In this document: positions 17,197 to 24,865 of the stretch, piece after piece
How positions within the stretch are numbered: the stretch's first letter is position 1
Layout: each line of letters begins with the position of its first letter
Source of the DNA: Flavobacterium psychrophilum
Lineage (GTDB): Bacteria; Bacteroidota; Bacteroidia; Flavobacteriales; Flavobacteriaceae
Direction: 5' to 3'
DNA length: 64,000 nucleotides
NCBI GenBank assembly: GCA_001708385.1
Contig: CP012388.1
Location: 2,170,001-2,234,000, forward strand
Translations under genes and position numbers: made by a program
Notes under the pieces: model-generated
The model's input: the letters and a program-made list of their open reading frames with translations, nothing else
Told to the model about the DNA's origin: nothing
Databases searched by the model: none

Positions 17197-17339
17197 AACT
17201 ATAGGTTTTGAGTATACTGTAAATTTAGTAATAAATTTTATGTGTTATTGACCTTTGCAGTATCCTAAATTTTTCTTAACAAAATTACATTGTCAAAGGA
17301 GTTGGATTTACCTTTACGTGAACACAAAATCTTACTACT

Positions 17340-17822
17340 ATGAAAACCTTCCAAAAATTACTGGTTGCAATAGCGTTTATCGTTTCTACCGGCGCGAGTG
17401 CGCAAGTATCGGTAAATGTAAATATAGGCACACCTCCGGCATGGGGACCTTCCGGATATACCGAGGCGCGCTACTATTACCTACCTGATATCGAAACGTA
17501 TTATGACGTAAATACCAGTGAATACATTTACCTGACCAATGGCAAATGGATGCGTACTGTAACAGTGCCTGCTCCTTACAGAACATATAACTTTTATAAC
17601 GGATATAAAGTTGTAATGACAGACTATCGCGGTGCGACACCTTACACGTATTATAATACATACAAGGTAAAATACCCTAAAGGTTATAAAGGAAAACCAC
17701 AGAAAAATATTGGTGTGCCTCCCGGCCATGCTAAAAAAATGGCGGCAGGCCCCAACGGTGGAGGGAAAGGAAAGGGACACGGGAAAGGTCACGGCAAGGG
17801 CCATGATAAAGGGAAACACTAA
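17340..17822 (+). CDS. Secreted protein with Gly/Lys/His-rich tail, tandem paralogue 1
   Basis: A 160-residue exported protein. A signal peptide (MKTFQKLLVAIAFIVSTGASAQ) precedes VSVNVNIGTPPAW. A Tyr-rich middle follows, with YYYLPDIETYYDVNTSEYIYL and RTYNFYNGYKVVMTDYRGATPYTYYNTYKVKYPKGYKG. The last 20 or so residues are a positively charged GKGHGKGHGKGHDKGKH repeat, likely to bind metal or an anionic surface polymer. It is closely related along its whole length to the next gene, so this is a tandem duplication. The upstream sequence is also shared. The function is unknown. Confidence 0.8.
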   Translation: MKTFQKLLVAIAFIVSTGASAQVSVNVNIGTPPAWGPSGYTEARYYYLPDIETYYDVNTSEYIYLTNGKWMRTVTVPAPYRTYNFYNGYKVVMTDYRGATPYTYYNTYKVKYPKGYKGKPQKNIGVPPGHAKKMAAGPNGGGKGKGHGKGHGKGHDKGKH

Positions 17823-17844
17823 ATCGGCTAAGGCCGATTTTTTT
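17821..17844 (+). terminator. Terminator between the tandem paralogues
   Basis: AAATCGGC-taa-GGCCGATTTTTTT begins in the stop codon of the first paralogue. Confidence 0.75.
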
Positions 17845-17945
17845 ATATTACAATATGATCGGTATTGCTAAAATTTTCTTAACGAAAAAGTATTGGCACA
17901 AAAGTTGGTTTTAGCATCATAACTAATAATCTAAATCGAGAGATC

Positions 17946-18398
17946 ATGAAAACGTTTCAAACATTGCTGATAGCAATAGCGTTTATAGCTACCGGCAGCA
18001 CTCAGGCACAGGTTTCCGTTGGCCTAAATGTAAATATTGGTTCGCCACCGGCATGGGCTCCCCCACCGCCTGTACACACAGAAGTACGTTACTACTACCT
18101 GCCCGAGATACAAACTTACTATGATGTTAACACCAGACACTATATTTACCTTGACCGTGGCCGATGGGCACGCCGCACTTACCTGCCAGTTGCCTACAGA
18201 GACTATAACCTTTACCGCGGTCCCAAAGTAGTTGTTGAGAACTATTACGGCGCCACACCTTACACCTATTACAAACCTGTAAGGGTAAAACATTACAGGC
18301 CTGCTCCAAGAGTGGTTAAGCATTACGATAAACACCACGGACACCACAAAAAACACAGAGGTCCCGACCGTCATCACGGGCATCATGGAAGACATTAA
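17946..18398 (+). CDS. Secreted protein with His-rich tail, tandem paralogue 2
   Basis: A 150-residue paralogue of the preceding gene. The signal peptide is MKTFQTLLIAIAFIATGSTQAQ, then VSVGLNVNIGSPPAW with a short proline insert. The middle shares YYYLPEIQTYYDVNTRHYIYL and GATPYTYY with paralogue 1. The tail differs: instead of Gly-Lys-His repeats it is HHGHHKKHRGPDRHHGHHGRH, with about ten histidines, consistent with binding of nickel, zinc or copper. The tail has diverged while the core is conserved, which suggests the two copies have specialised. Role unknown; location probably periplasm or surface. Confidence 0.8.
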   Translation: MKTFQTLLIAIAFIATGSTQAQVSVGLNVNIGSPPAWAPPPPVHTEVRYYYLPEIQTYYDVNTRHYIYLDRGRWARRTYLPVAYRDYNLYRGPKVVVENYYGATPYTYYKPVRVKHYRPAPRVVKHYDKHHGHHKKHRGPDRHHGHHGRH

Positions 18399-18403
18399 CG
18401 TAA

Positions 18404-18429
18404 AAACCGGCTTAGAGGCCGGTTTTTTT
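18404..18429 (+). terminator. Terminator of paralogue 2
   Basis: AAACCGGC-ttaga-GGCCGGTTTTTTT lies just after the paralogue stop and before the convergent nuclease-helicase gene. Confidence 0.75.
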
Positions 18430-18435
18430 GTGAAG

Positions 18436-20415
18436 TTAAATTTCTCTTATCCCTATCTGTTTGAAAAATTGATATGTTCCATCATACATATTTTGTTTCC
18501 GTGTAACATCGGTGTTGTCTCCGTTTGGAATATATAAAATCATTCCCTGTCTTGCTCTAGTCAAAAGCACACGATATGAGTTAAATAGATAATTGATTAT
18601 TTCCACGCTACCAATATTCTGCCATTTAGTACCTTTGAATTTTTGATAATTCCATCTATCATCAGAATAATACAAATCTGCATCCCATGCGACACAAGTC
18701 CAGTCCAATTCTAATCCTTGAATATCAAATTCCGTAGCGACCTCTTCTAAAAATGACGACGATCTTATATCATTCTTATCATTAAGAAACCATTTCGGAG
18801 CGTCAACTTTTACCTTAACATTCAACCCAATCGGTCTCAACCTGATAGCTCCAGAGGAAGCAATTATACCAATCCTTTCATTACCTTTAGCTTTAGATTT
18901 TAACCATCCCTTCGCAATAGCTAAATCTCTTGTTAGCATAATTGGATATTGTTTTATTATAAAATCTAAATAGATTTTTCTAGCAGCATTAGCATCATTA
19001 CTAATTAACTTTTGAATAAAATTTGACAACTGAGCGCTACGGAACGACCTCAAAGAAACTGATAAATGAAGTTCTTCCTTTTTTACAGCATTATCCTCTA
19101 AAATTTTAAGCACCGACGATTTTTTTATATAGTTTTCATCTTCAATAATCTTAGACGAATAATAAATACTCCAATCTTTAAATTTATCTGAGAATGGTCT
19201 AATCCATTCTTCCAATCCTGCTTCACCAGTGTTAATTTCTTGCCCACCACCAATTAAGCAAATTATTGTACACCAATCTTTATGCCTATCCATCACTTCA
19301 ATTAGAAATTCAGGCTCGGACTTATTAAAATCAGAATATCCTTTATTCCTTTTCATAAAATTTGAAGCCTGTTCTTTAGTCCAAGCTCGTTGGGCTTCAT
19401 CGAATATCGTAACTTTTTCAATCGGAGCCTTAGAATCTCTAAGCGAAGCATCTCTAAAATGGTGTATGTTTTGAATAAACGATTTCACCTGCGATTTGGC
19501 CGATTCTTTAGTCAGTTGTTTACCTTCTATTTTGGATGATTCATATTTATCTCTAGCAAGAGCTTCTCTTAAAACGTCTACCAATGGTCCATTGCCTGAT
19601 AAAAAGACTGCATGTTCTTCCTCATTATAATTAGACCTTAAATTAGCAATATTCAACCCTGCCAAAGTTTTCCCCGCTCCTGGCACACCTGTTACAAAAC
19701 AAATCGATTTCTTCTTATGCAGTTTTGAATAGTCAATTATTTTAGAAATACATACTGACGTTAAAGCCAAATTTTCAGCTCCTGCATCATATCTAGCAAT
19801 TTCTTCAACATTATGATTTTTATATAGAGCTGTTGCTGCCTCTATAATTGTCGGAGTAGGTTTGTAAATGGAAGTTACCCACTCTTGCACATTAATCTCA
19901 GTCTTATTTTGACTAAAGTACAATAGTGTACTCCGAATAACTTGTGCCAAGTTTTCGGAATTTGCATAGATCGTGTCGTATAAATTATCTAAGCTTTTAC
20001 TATAAATGTTATTTACATCTGCAGCCGAATCTGCAATCAAAATTGGAATTAGAATCTTGTTATGACTTCCTTCATGAAAGTTATTTAAATCTAATGCATA
20101 ATTGAACACTTGTTCCTGCCCATAATTACCATACTTTGAGGATCCTATTTTAAACTCTATAACGAAAATACAATTGTCAATAATTATAACATTATCAACT
20201 CGTTTACCCATTCTTGGAATTGAAAACTCAAAGTAAATTTCTCCATCAAAACCTACTAATTTTTTTTGAAGAGTTATAACTTGTGATTTCCAAGCGTTAG
20301 ACTGCTGTATTATTAATTTATTTAAATCATAGTGACCTGAGATTTTCCCATAAATCTTATCAGCATCCTCTTTTAAAAAATCAGCTATAGAATTAGCATA
20401 GTAAGCCCTATTCAT
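18436..20415 (-). CDS. Nuclease-helicase fusion (DUF2075, Schlafen group 3-type helicase domain)
   Basis: A 659-residue two-domain protein. Residues about 55-130 look like a PD-(D/E)xK nuclease: RVDNVIII with Asp74, then FVIEFKIG with Glu87 and Lys89, then QEQVFNYALDL. A helicase-like ATPase follows: Walker A VTGVPGAGKT (243-250), Walker B VTIFDEAQRAW (337-345), and the C-terminal SYRVLLTRARQGMILYIP, the DUF2075 motif VI. It should cut or unwind nucleic acid. The frame also opens at a TTG three bases earlier, but the ATG at 20415 is preferred. It overlaps the regulator gene by 8 bp, and base use is AT-rich compared with neighbours. No methyltransferase is nearby. Probably anti-phage. Confidence 0.85.
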   Translation of the reverse strand: MNRAYYANSIADFLKEDADKIYGKISGHYDLNKLIIQQSNAWKSQVITLQKKLVGFDGEIYFEFSIPRMGKRVDNVIIIDNCIFVIEFKIGSSKYGNYGQEQVFNYALDLNNFHEGSHNKILIPILIADSAADVNNIYSKSLDNLYDTIYANSENLAQVIRSTLLYFSQNKTEINVQEWVTSIYKPTPTIIEAATALYKNHNVEEIARYDAGAENLALTSVCISKIIDYSKLHKKKSICFVTGVPGAGKTLAGLNIANLRSNYNEEEHAVFLSGNGPLVDVLREALARDKYESSKIEGKQLTKESAKSQVKSFIQNIHHFRDASLRDSKAPIEKVTIFDEAQRAWTKEQASNFMKRNKGYSDFNKSEPEFLIEVMDRHKDWCTIICLIGGGQEINTGEAGLEEWIRPFSDKFKDWSIYYSSKIIEDENYIKKSSVLKILEDNAVKKEELHLSVSLRSFRSAQLSNFIQKLISNDANAARKIYLDFIIKQYPIMLTRDLAIAKGWLKSKAKGNERIGIIASSGAIRLRPIGLNVKVKVDAPKWFLNDKNDIRSSSFLEEVATEFDIQGLELDWTCVAWDADLYYSDDRWNYQKFKGTKWQNIGSVEIINYLFNSYRVLLTRARQGMILYIPNGDNTDVTRKQNMYDGTYQFFKQIGIREI

Positions 20416-20614
20416 CAAACAAATCTTTGATATTTATACCCAGAGCTATTGCCAATTTTTCGATCACAATTATAGACACGTTTCTCTCTCCTTTTTCAAT
20501 CGTAGGAAGATAGGTTCGGTCTATATCAGCTAAGTTGGCAAGTTTTTCCTGCGAAAGTCCTTTAACCTTTCTTAATTGTTTTATTCGAAGTCCAAATTTT
20601 TGCTTAATATCCAT
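20408..20614 (-). CDS. XRE-family regulator resembling restriction-modification C proteins
   Basis: A 68-residue protein made almost only of a helix-turn-helix: FGLRIKQLRKVKGLSQEKLANLADIDRTYLPTIEKGERNVSIIVIEKLAIALG. The segment around DRTY..IEKGERNVS is the pattern of controller (C) proteins of type II restriction-modification systems, which bind GACT/AGTC inverted repeats. The start MDIKQKFG at 20614 is chosen over a TTG 12 codons upstream, which would run into the operator. Its last 8 bp overlap the nuclease-helicase start, so the pair is translationally coupled. It probably autoregulates through the inverted repeat at 20638-20662. Confidence 0.88.
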   Translation of the reverse strand: MDIKQKFGLRIKQLRKVKGLSQEKLANLADIDRTYLPTIEKGERNVSIIVIEKLAIALGINIKDLFDE

Positions 20615-20637
20615 ATTAACAAAATTTGAAAAATGTA

Positions 20638-20662
20638 GACTATAAAACAACGGAGTATAGTC
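20638..20662. promoter_or_regulatory. Inverted-repeat operator GACTATA-N11-TATAGTC
   Basis: GACTATA (20638-20644) and TATAGTC (20656-20662) form perfect 7-bp inverted arms. They lie between the regulator start (20614) and the divergent small gene (20703), next to a -7-like TACATTTT for the minus strand and over the expected -33 position of the plus promoter. The arms resemble the C-boxes of restriction-modification controllers. Confidence 0.65.
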
Positions 20663-20672
20663 GGGGTATTTT

Positions 20673-20680
20673 TATATTTG
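20673..20680 (+). promoter_or_regulatory. -7 element of the divergent small gene
   Basis: TATATTTG matches TAnnTTTG, 22 bp before the ATG of the 101-residue protein; the operator occupies its -33 region. Confidence 0.5.
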
Positions 20681-20702
20681 TATTTAATTTCAAGCAGCTG
20701 AA

Positions 20703-21008
20703 ATGATAAATTTAAATACAAATATTCTATTCAATTATCTATATCGAGATTACAGCAACTACAAAAAGTATGGAAATGTGGTATTCAGTAATCCTAATAG
20801 CATCTCATTGCTAGATATCGAAAATACATTAAGAGGTTATTTTATTGACGGAGAGTATTTTGACGCAGCAAAAGTTGGATTACCTTTATTATTCTTCGAA
20901 GTTTCAAATATAGATGATCATGAACTACATGAATTTGAAAGCATTCAAACCACGAAAGATGAAACGTATTTTACAACTATCGAAGAGTTCCTCTCTAAAC
21001 TCATATAA
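20703..21008 (+). CDS. Small conserved-looking hypothetical protein, divergent from the nuclease-helicase
   Basis: A 101-residue soluble protein with pattern LYRDYSNYKKYGNVVFSNP, then GYFIDGEYFDAAKVGLPLLFF, then HELHEFESIQTT, ending in IEEFLSKLI. I do not know its function; proteins of this general pattern are scattered as uncharacterised small proteins in Bacteroidetes. It is read away from the regulator/nuclease-helicase pair with the C-box-like operator between them, so it is probably co-regulated. It is AT-rich like its neighbours. It could be an accessory or immunity factor of the module, or a bystander. Confidence 0.72.
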   Translation: MINLNTNILFNYLYRDYSNYKKYGNVVFSNPNSISLLDIENTLRGYFIDGEYFDAAKVGLPLLFFEVSNIDDHELHEFESIQTTKDETYFTTIEEFLSKLI

Positions 21009-21011
21009 ATG

Positions 21012-21050
21012 AAACGGCTGCGTTGCCTTGATAGACAATGCAGCCGTTTT
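21012..21050. terminator. Hairpin between convergent genes
   Basis: AAACGGCTGC pairs perfectly with GCAGCCGTTT across an 18-nt loop, 3 bp after the stop of the 101-residue gene, with a short T run. Confidence 0.6.
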
Positions 21051-21071
21051 GGGGGCTAAACAACCTAAGGA

Positions 21072-21311
21072 TTACTGAAGATCGACTCTAAGCTTGTGGC
21101 CTGTGAAAGCCTCAATGGCTTCCTGATAATCGATCTCATCCCAATTGGTTTCTTCGTGTACACCCTCAAACTCTTTTGCCCAGGTAATAAACTCGGCAAT
21201 GTCTGTTCTTGAATCTCCGGAGAAAAATCCTTTTTGTCCTGCAATAAACGCAATGTCTGCGATTGCTTCGAAGAGCTTGAAGTCTTCGACGGTGTGTTGT
21301 AAAGTGTTCAT
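21072..21311 (-). CDS. Small hypothetical protein, acidic
   Basis: A 79-residue cytoplasmic protein. It begins MNTLQHTVEDFKLFEAIADIAF and ends in YQEAIEAFTGHKLRVDLQ, with acidic, Trp-containing WAKEFEGVHEETNWDEIDY in between. It has no signal peptide or cysteine. The frame is open 24 codons further upstream, but the ATG at 21311 is preferred because the upstream part is not protein-like (it is Asn/Gln-rich). An inverted repeat, TGTTAAAG/CTTTAACA, lies 79 bp upstream. The function is unknown. Confidence 0.65.
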   Translation of the reverse strand: MNTLQHTVEDFKLFEAIADIAFIAGQKGFFSGDSRTDIAEFITWAKEFEGVHEETNWDEIDYQEAIEAFTGHKLRVDLQ

Positions 21312-21389
21312 TTGATTGGTTTGATTTTGGTTTTTATTATTGATTGAGGTTGCAAATGTTGTAAAAATACCCGACACGCACACTATAAA

Positions 21390-21415
21390 TGTTAAAGAAT
21401 TTTACAACTTTAACA
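21390..21415. promoter_or_regulatory. Inverted repeat TGTTAAAG-N10-CTTTAACA
   Basis: Perfect 8-bp arms lie in the 460-bp gap between the small acidic gene and amt, close to the former. It could be an operator; the partner is unknown. Confidence 0.35.
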
Positions 21416-21510
21416 CTCTCACTTACAGAAGGTTGTCGAACGTTTCTTACATTTTTTAACTTAATTTTATGATACAATTACTTTGCCAAAAATTTACGGA
21501 AAACCTCATT

Positions 21511-21550
21511 GTAAACCTTGCCTTACAGTGTTATAAACGCTGTAGTTTAC
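21511..21550 (+). promoter_or_regulatory. Structured hairpin upstream of amt
   Basis: GTAAAC/GTTTAC arms enclose ACAGTG/CGCTGT with loop TTATAAA. It is the only structure I see in the long AT-rich leader of amt (21416-21772), which otherwise shows no consensus promoter. Confidence 0.3.
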
Positions 21551-21772
21551 ATAAAGCAAAACTTAAACTTGTAACTTAATTAACCTCAACTTCTTAAAAA
21601 CATTTTGTCACATGAGTAAAAAAATCTGATCAATGCCAAAAATGCATTATTATTGATTGTGAAATTTTTTGGTTAAAAATCATCATAACATTATCAATCC
21701 CCTAAAAATTACACGTACCGAAACAACCAATTAATATATTATTTAATTTTACCCCATAATTTATAGGGTAAA

Positions 21773-23122
21773 ATGGAAAAGAAAATAGAAAAACGCTGGA
21801 TTGTTGCTTTTTTAATCACCGCTGCTGTTGCTATAACCGGACTCTTTTGGGAACATGCAACAGTAACTGAGACGTCGTCACAATTTAATTCAACCGATGC
21901 TATTGTCCCTGCTGATGTCGCATGGCTGCTTACAGCTTCATGCCTGGTATTGTTAATGACGCCCGGACTGGCCTTTTTCTACGGGGGTATGGTAGGCAAA
22001 AAGAATGTAATATCTACCATGCTTAAAAGCTTTATCTGCCTGGGCGTCATAAGTTTACTATGGGTTGTAGTCGGTTTTAGCCTGTCATTTGGGAGTCCGC
22101 TTGGTATTGATATTGCAGGAACCCACTACGGGCTTATCGGAAACCCAACCGACTTTGCCTTTTTCGACTATGTAGACGAGCATCCGCATAAGCAACTTGC
22201 TACTACACTGCCTTTTATACTGTTTGCACTTTTCCAGATGAAATTCGCCATCATAACCCCTGCTATCATTACCGGGGCACTTGCAGAACGTATCCGTTTT
22301 ATATCGTTCCTGCTTTTCATCTGCCTTTTCTCATTATTTATATATGCACCGCTATGCCACATGGTTTGGCATCCTAACGGATTATTGGGCAGCTACTTTG
22401 GCGTAAAAGACTTCGCCGGTGGAACAGTTGTACACATGAGTGCCGGGTTTGCCGCTATTGCCGGTGTATTATCGCTGGGTAAACGTAAAAATCTTGAATA
22501 CATACCAACCAACATTCCGTTTGTATTATTAGGTACGGGTATGCTTTGGTTTGGATGGTTCGGCTTCAATGCCGGATCGGCACTATCGGCTAACCATACC
22601 GCTGCGATGGCTTTTGCTACTACAACTATAGCATCGGCTTCTGCTATGCTTACATGGGCCTTTTTTGATCGCCTTAACGGAAGAAAAGTTTCTGCGCTTG
22701 GTGCCTGTATCGGTGCCGTAGTCGGGCTTGTAGCTATTACACCTGCTGCCGGGTTTGTATCGGTGCCTAAAAGTATATTCTTTGGTTTTGCAGCTGCTAT
22801 TGTATCGAACATGATGGTAAACTGGAAACCGCTTAAACGTATTGATGACACCCTTGACGTATTTGCCTGCCACGGTGTGGGAGGTATTATGGGAATGATA
22901 CTAACTGCAATTTTTGCAGAAGGCGAAAACGCAAGCCTTATGCATGGCGGACTCAATATATTTGCCCACCACATGATGGCAATGGTTCTGGTTGCTGCTT
23001 TCTCTTTCTTTGGAGCAATGCTGCTGTATAAAGTCACAAACTGGTTTATACCGCTTCGTGTTTCGGAAGAAGCAGAACAACAGGGGCTGGATCTTTCGCA
23101 ACACAATGAAATGCTGGGGTAA
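21773..23122 (+). CDS. amt: Ammonium transporter (Amt family)
   Basis: A 449-residue membrane protein with about eleven membrane segments that conducts ammonium into the cell. LTASCLVLLMTPGLAFFYGGMVGKKN is the family's start, FAGGTVVHMSAGFAAI the conserved motif with the first pore His (VVHMSAG), and VFACHGVGGIMG carries the second pore His. A short N-terminal extension with a hydrophobic stretch precedes the first conserved segment. No P-II (GlnK) gene is seen directly next to it, which is unusual since they often pair. Its long leader of more than 350 bp is AT-rich and contains a hairpin. Confidence 0.95.
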   Translation: MEKKIEKRWIVAFLITAAVAITGLFWEHATVTETSSQFNSTDAIVPADVAWLLTASCLVLLMTPGLAFFYGGMVGKKNVISTMLKSFICLGVISLLWVVVGFSLSFGSPLGIDIAGTHYGLIGNPTDFAFFDYVDEHPHKQLATTLPFILFALFQMKFAIITPAIITGALAERIRFISFLLFICLFSLFIYAPLCHMVWHPNGLLGSYFGVKDFAGGTVVHMSAGFAAIAGVLSLGKRKNLEYIPTNIPFVLLGTGMLWFGWFGFNAGSALSANHTAAMAFATTTIASASAMLTWAFFDRLNGRKVSALGACIGAVVGLVAITPAAGFVSVPKSIFFGFAAAIVSNMMVNWKPLKRIDDTLDVFACHGVGGIMGMILTAIFAEGENASLMHGGLNIFAHHMMAMVLVAAFSFFGAMLLYKVTNWFIPLRVSEEAEQQGLDLSQHNEMLG

Positions 23123-23167
23123 TTTATACATCGGATAATTTTTATACTTTTAGCAAAAAGTTATCCG

Positions 23168-23692
23168 ATGAAAAAATTATATCTTGTACTATCTGTACTA
23201 TCGCTTTCTGCAACAACAGTATTTTTTTTCAAAGAAATTCCTATAAATACTGCAGATGAAACAAAAACCATCAATGTCTTTTTAGACACCTGGCATGCTG
23301 CTGCCGGTAAGGCCGACTATAATGCCTACTTTGATAAAATTGCTGAAGACGGTATTTACATAGGGACGGATGCTACAGAAAACTGGACGAAGAAACAATT
23401 TGAAGCTTTCTCTAAACCTTATTTCGACAAAGGTGCAGCATGGGACTTTAAAGCACTACAACGCAACATCTTTTTTAGTAAGGACGGAAAGACCGCATGG
23501 TTTAATGAGTTGTTAGATACGCATATGAAAGTATGCCAGGGATCTGGTGTGTTAGAAAAAGTTGGAAAAGAATGGAAGATTAAACAATACGTTTTGTCTA
23601 TGACTTTTCCTAACGAAGCTATAGACGAAATCATCCCTGTAAAAGCAAAATATGAAGATGCTTTGATTGAGAAACTAAGGAAAAATAAATAA
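23168..23692 (+). CDS. Secreted SnoaL-like / NTF2-fold protein
   Basis: A 174-residue protein with an N-terminal signal or anchor (MKKLYLVLSVLSLSATTVFFF), followed by a domain of about 135 residues of the SnoaL/nuclear-transport-factor-2 type. It has FLDTWHAAAGKADYNAYFDKIAEDGIYIGTDATENWTKKQFEAF, then KTAWFNELLDTHMKVCQGSGVLEKVGKEWKIKQYVLSMTFPNEAID. That order (helices, then strand-rich HxxxxGSGVLEK) is typical of secreted DUF4440/SnoaL_3 proteins. The ligand or reaction is unknown. It is monocistronic. Confidence 0.8.
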   Translation: MKKLYLVLSVLSLSATTVFFFKEIPINTADETKTINVFLDTWHAAAGKADYNAYFDKIAEDGIYIGTDATENWTKKQFEAFSKPYFDKGAAWDFKALQRNIFFSKDGKTAWFNELLDTHMKVCQGSGVLEKVGKEWKIKQYVLSMTFPNEAIDEIIPVKAKYEDALIEKLRKNK

Positions 23693-23713
23693 TAATCTAT
23701 TTAAAACATTATA

Positions 23714-23833
23714 GTCCTCACCCCAGCCCTCTCCAAAGGAGAGGGAGCCGAAACCGACAATTGGAACTCATTCAATTTGTAAACACTTGAGTGATGCTGC
23801 CCCGCTTTTCTTTGCAGAGGGCTGAGGCGAGGG
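23714..23833. repeat. CTCACCCC-type repeat pair, copy 3
   Basis: TCCTCACCCCAGCCC and CTCTCCAAAGGAGAGGG form one hairpin unit. A second, inverted part about 45 bp on (GAGGGCTGAGGCGAGGG) pairs with the first. This is the most complete copy in the window, between the SnoaL-like and threonine dehydrogenase genes. Confidence 0.6.
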
Positions 23834-23835
23834 AA

Positions 23836-23879
23836 AAGAGAAACGCAGATGAATCTATTGAATCATCTGCGTTTCTCTT
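23836..23879 (-). terminator. Terminator of the threonine dehydrogenase gene
   Basis: AAGAGAAACGCAGATGA pairs perfectly with TCATCTGCGTTTCTCTT over a 10-nt loop, 19 bp after the stop on the minus strand. Confidence 0.75.
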
Positions 23880-23897
23880 ATAACGTATATATTGTGT

Positions 23898-24845
23898 TTA
23901 CTCTGCTTTTGCGCTTAAATGCTCAAGCATGTCGGTTGTCATAGCTGTTAGGTCAAAATCGTGTTTCCAACCCCAGTGTTCTCTTGCGCTGCTGTCGTCA
24001 ATACTTTGCGGCCAGCTGTCAGCAATTTTCTGACGGAAGTCGGGAGCATAGTCAATTGTAAAATCAGGAATTTCTTTTTTAATAGCCTCTGCAATTTCCT
24101 TTGGAGTAAAGTCCATCGCGGAAAGGTTGTATGAAGAACGGATCTTGATGTTTTCTGCCGGAGCCTGCATGATCTCCACCGTTGCGCGAATAGCATCATC
24201 CATATACATCATTGGCAAACGGGTTTCTTCGCTTAAGAAACAGGTATATTTACCATCACTTAACGCTTTGTGGTAAATATCTACAGCATAATCTGTGGTA
24301 CCACCGCCCGGAAGCGTAGACCAGCTGATAAGGCCGGGATAACGGATACTGCGGATATCTACACCATAGATGTTATGGTAGTATTCTGCCCAGCGCTCAC
24401 CCGATTGTTTAGAAATACCGTAAACAGTAGACGGTTCCATAACCGTGTACTGTGGCGTATTTTGTTTTGGCGTTGTAGGGCCAAAAACGGCAATACTAGA
24501 CGGCCAGAATATTTTTTTGATCTTACCTGCCTTGGCAAGGTTAAGCACGTGGAAAAGCGAGTTCATGTTCAAATCCCATGCAAATGCAGGATTTTTTTCG
24601 GCTGTTGCCGAAAGAAGTGCTGCCATCAGGTACACATCTTCTACACCATTTTGCTCAATTATAGTTTCAATCTGATTAAAATCAAGGGCATTAATTACCT
24701 CGAATGGGCCCGAAGCCACAAATTCAGGATCTCCTTTGCGTATATCCGACGCTATTACGGCGTCTGTTCCATATACATCCCTAAGTTTTTTGGTAAGCTC
24801 GGTACCTATCTGGCCACATGCGCCAATAATTAAAATCTTTGCCAT
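23898..24845 (-). CDS. L-threonine 3-dehydrogenase, short-chain (epimerase-like) type
   Basis: A 315-residue NAD-dependent enzyme with the extended SDR fold like UDP-galactose epimerase. It begins MAKILIIGACGQIGTEL (GxxGxxG), and has the catalytic Ser in WPSSIAVFGP and Tyr-x-x-x-Lys in YGISKQSGE, then IRYPGLISW. This matches the SDR-type threonine dehydrogenase described in Flavobacterium frigidimaris, which oxidises L-threonine to 2-amino-3-ketobutyrate. The start at 24845 is preferred over an upstream in-frame ATG, because the Rossmann motif must be near the N terminus. No ketobutyrate ligase gene (kbl) is next to it. Confidence 0.88.
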   Translation of the reverse strand: MAKILIIGACGQIGTELTKKLRDVYGTDAVIASDIRKGDPEFVASGPFEVINALDFNQIETIIEQNGVEDVYLMAALLSATAEKNPAFAWDLNMNSLFHVLNLAKAGKIKKIFWPSSIAVFGPTTPKQNTPQYTVMEPSTVYGISKQSGERWAEYYHNIYGVDIRSIRYPGLISWSTLPGGGTTDYAVDIYHKALSDGKYTCFLSEETRLPMMYMDDAIRATVEIMQAPAENIKIRSSYNLSAMDFTPKEIAEAIKKEIPDFTIDYAPDFRQKIADSWPQSIDDSSAREHWGWKHDFDLTAMTTDMLEHLSAKAE

Positions 24846-24865
24846 AATTGTTGGTTTTAACGCCA

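Noticed and set aside
20418..20650. TTG starts for the regulator (20650) and the nuclease-helicase (20418)
   Set aside because: The regulator start would run into the inverted-repeat operator; ATG starts at 20614 and 20415 fit the domains better.
22393..23106. Long open frame on the minus strand inside amt
   Set aside because: It is antisense to a clear Amt protein, is Ser/Pro/Ala-rich without a domain, and has no control signals.
24270..24833. Open frame opposite the threonine dehydrogenase
   Set aside because: A shadow of a clear SDR gene on the other strand; its protein is not domain-like.
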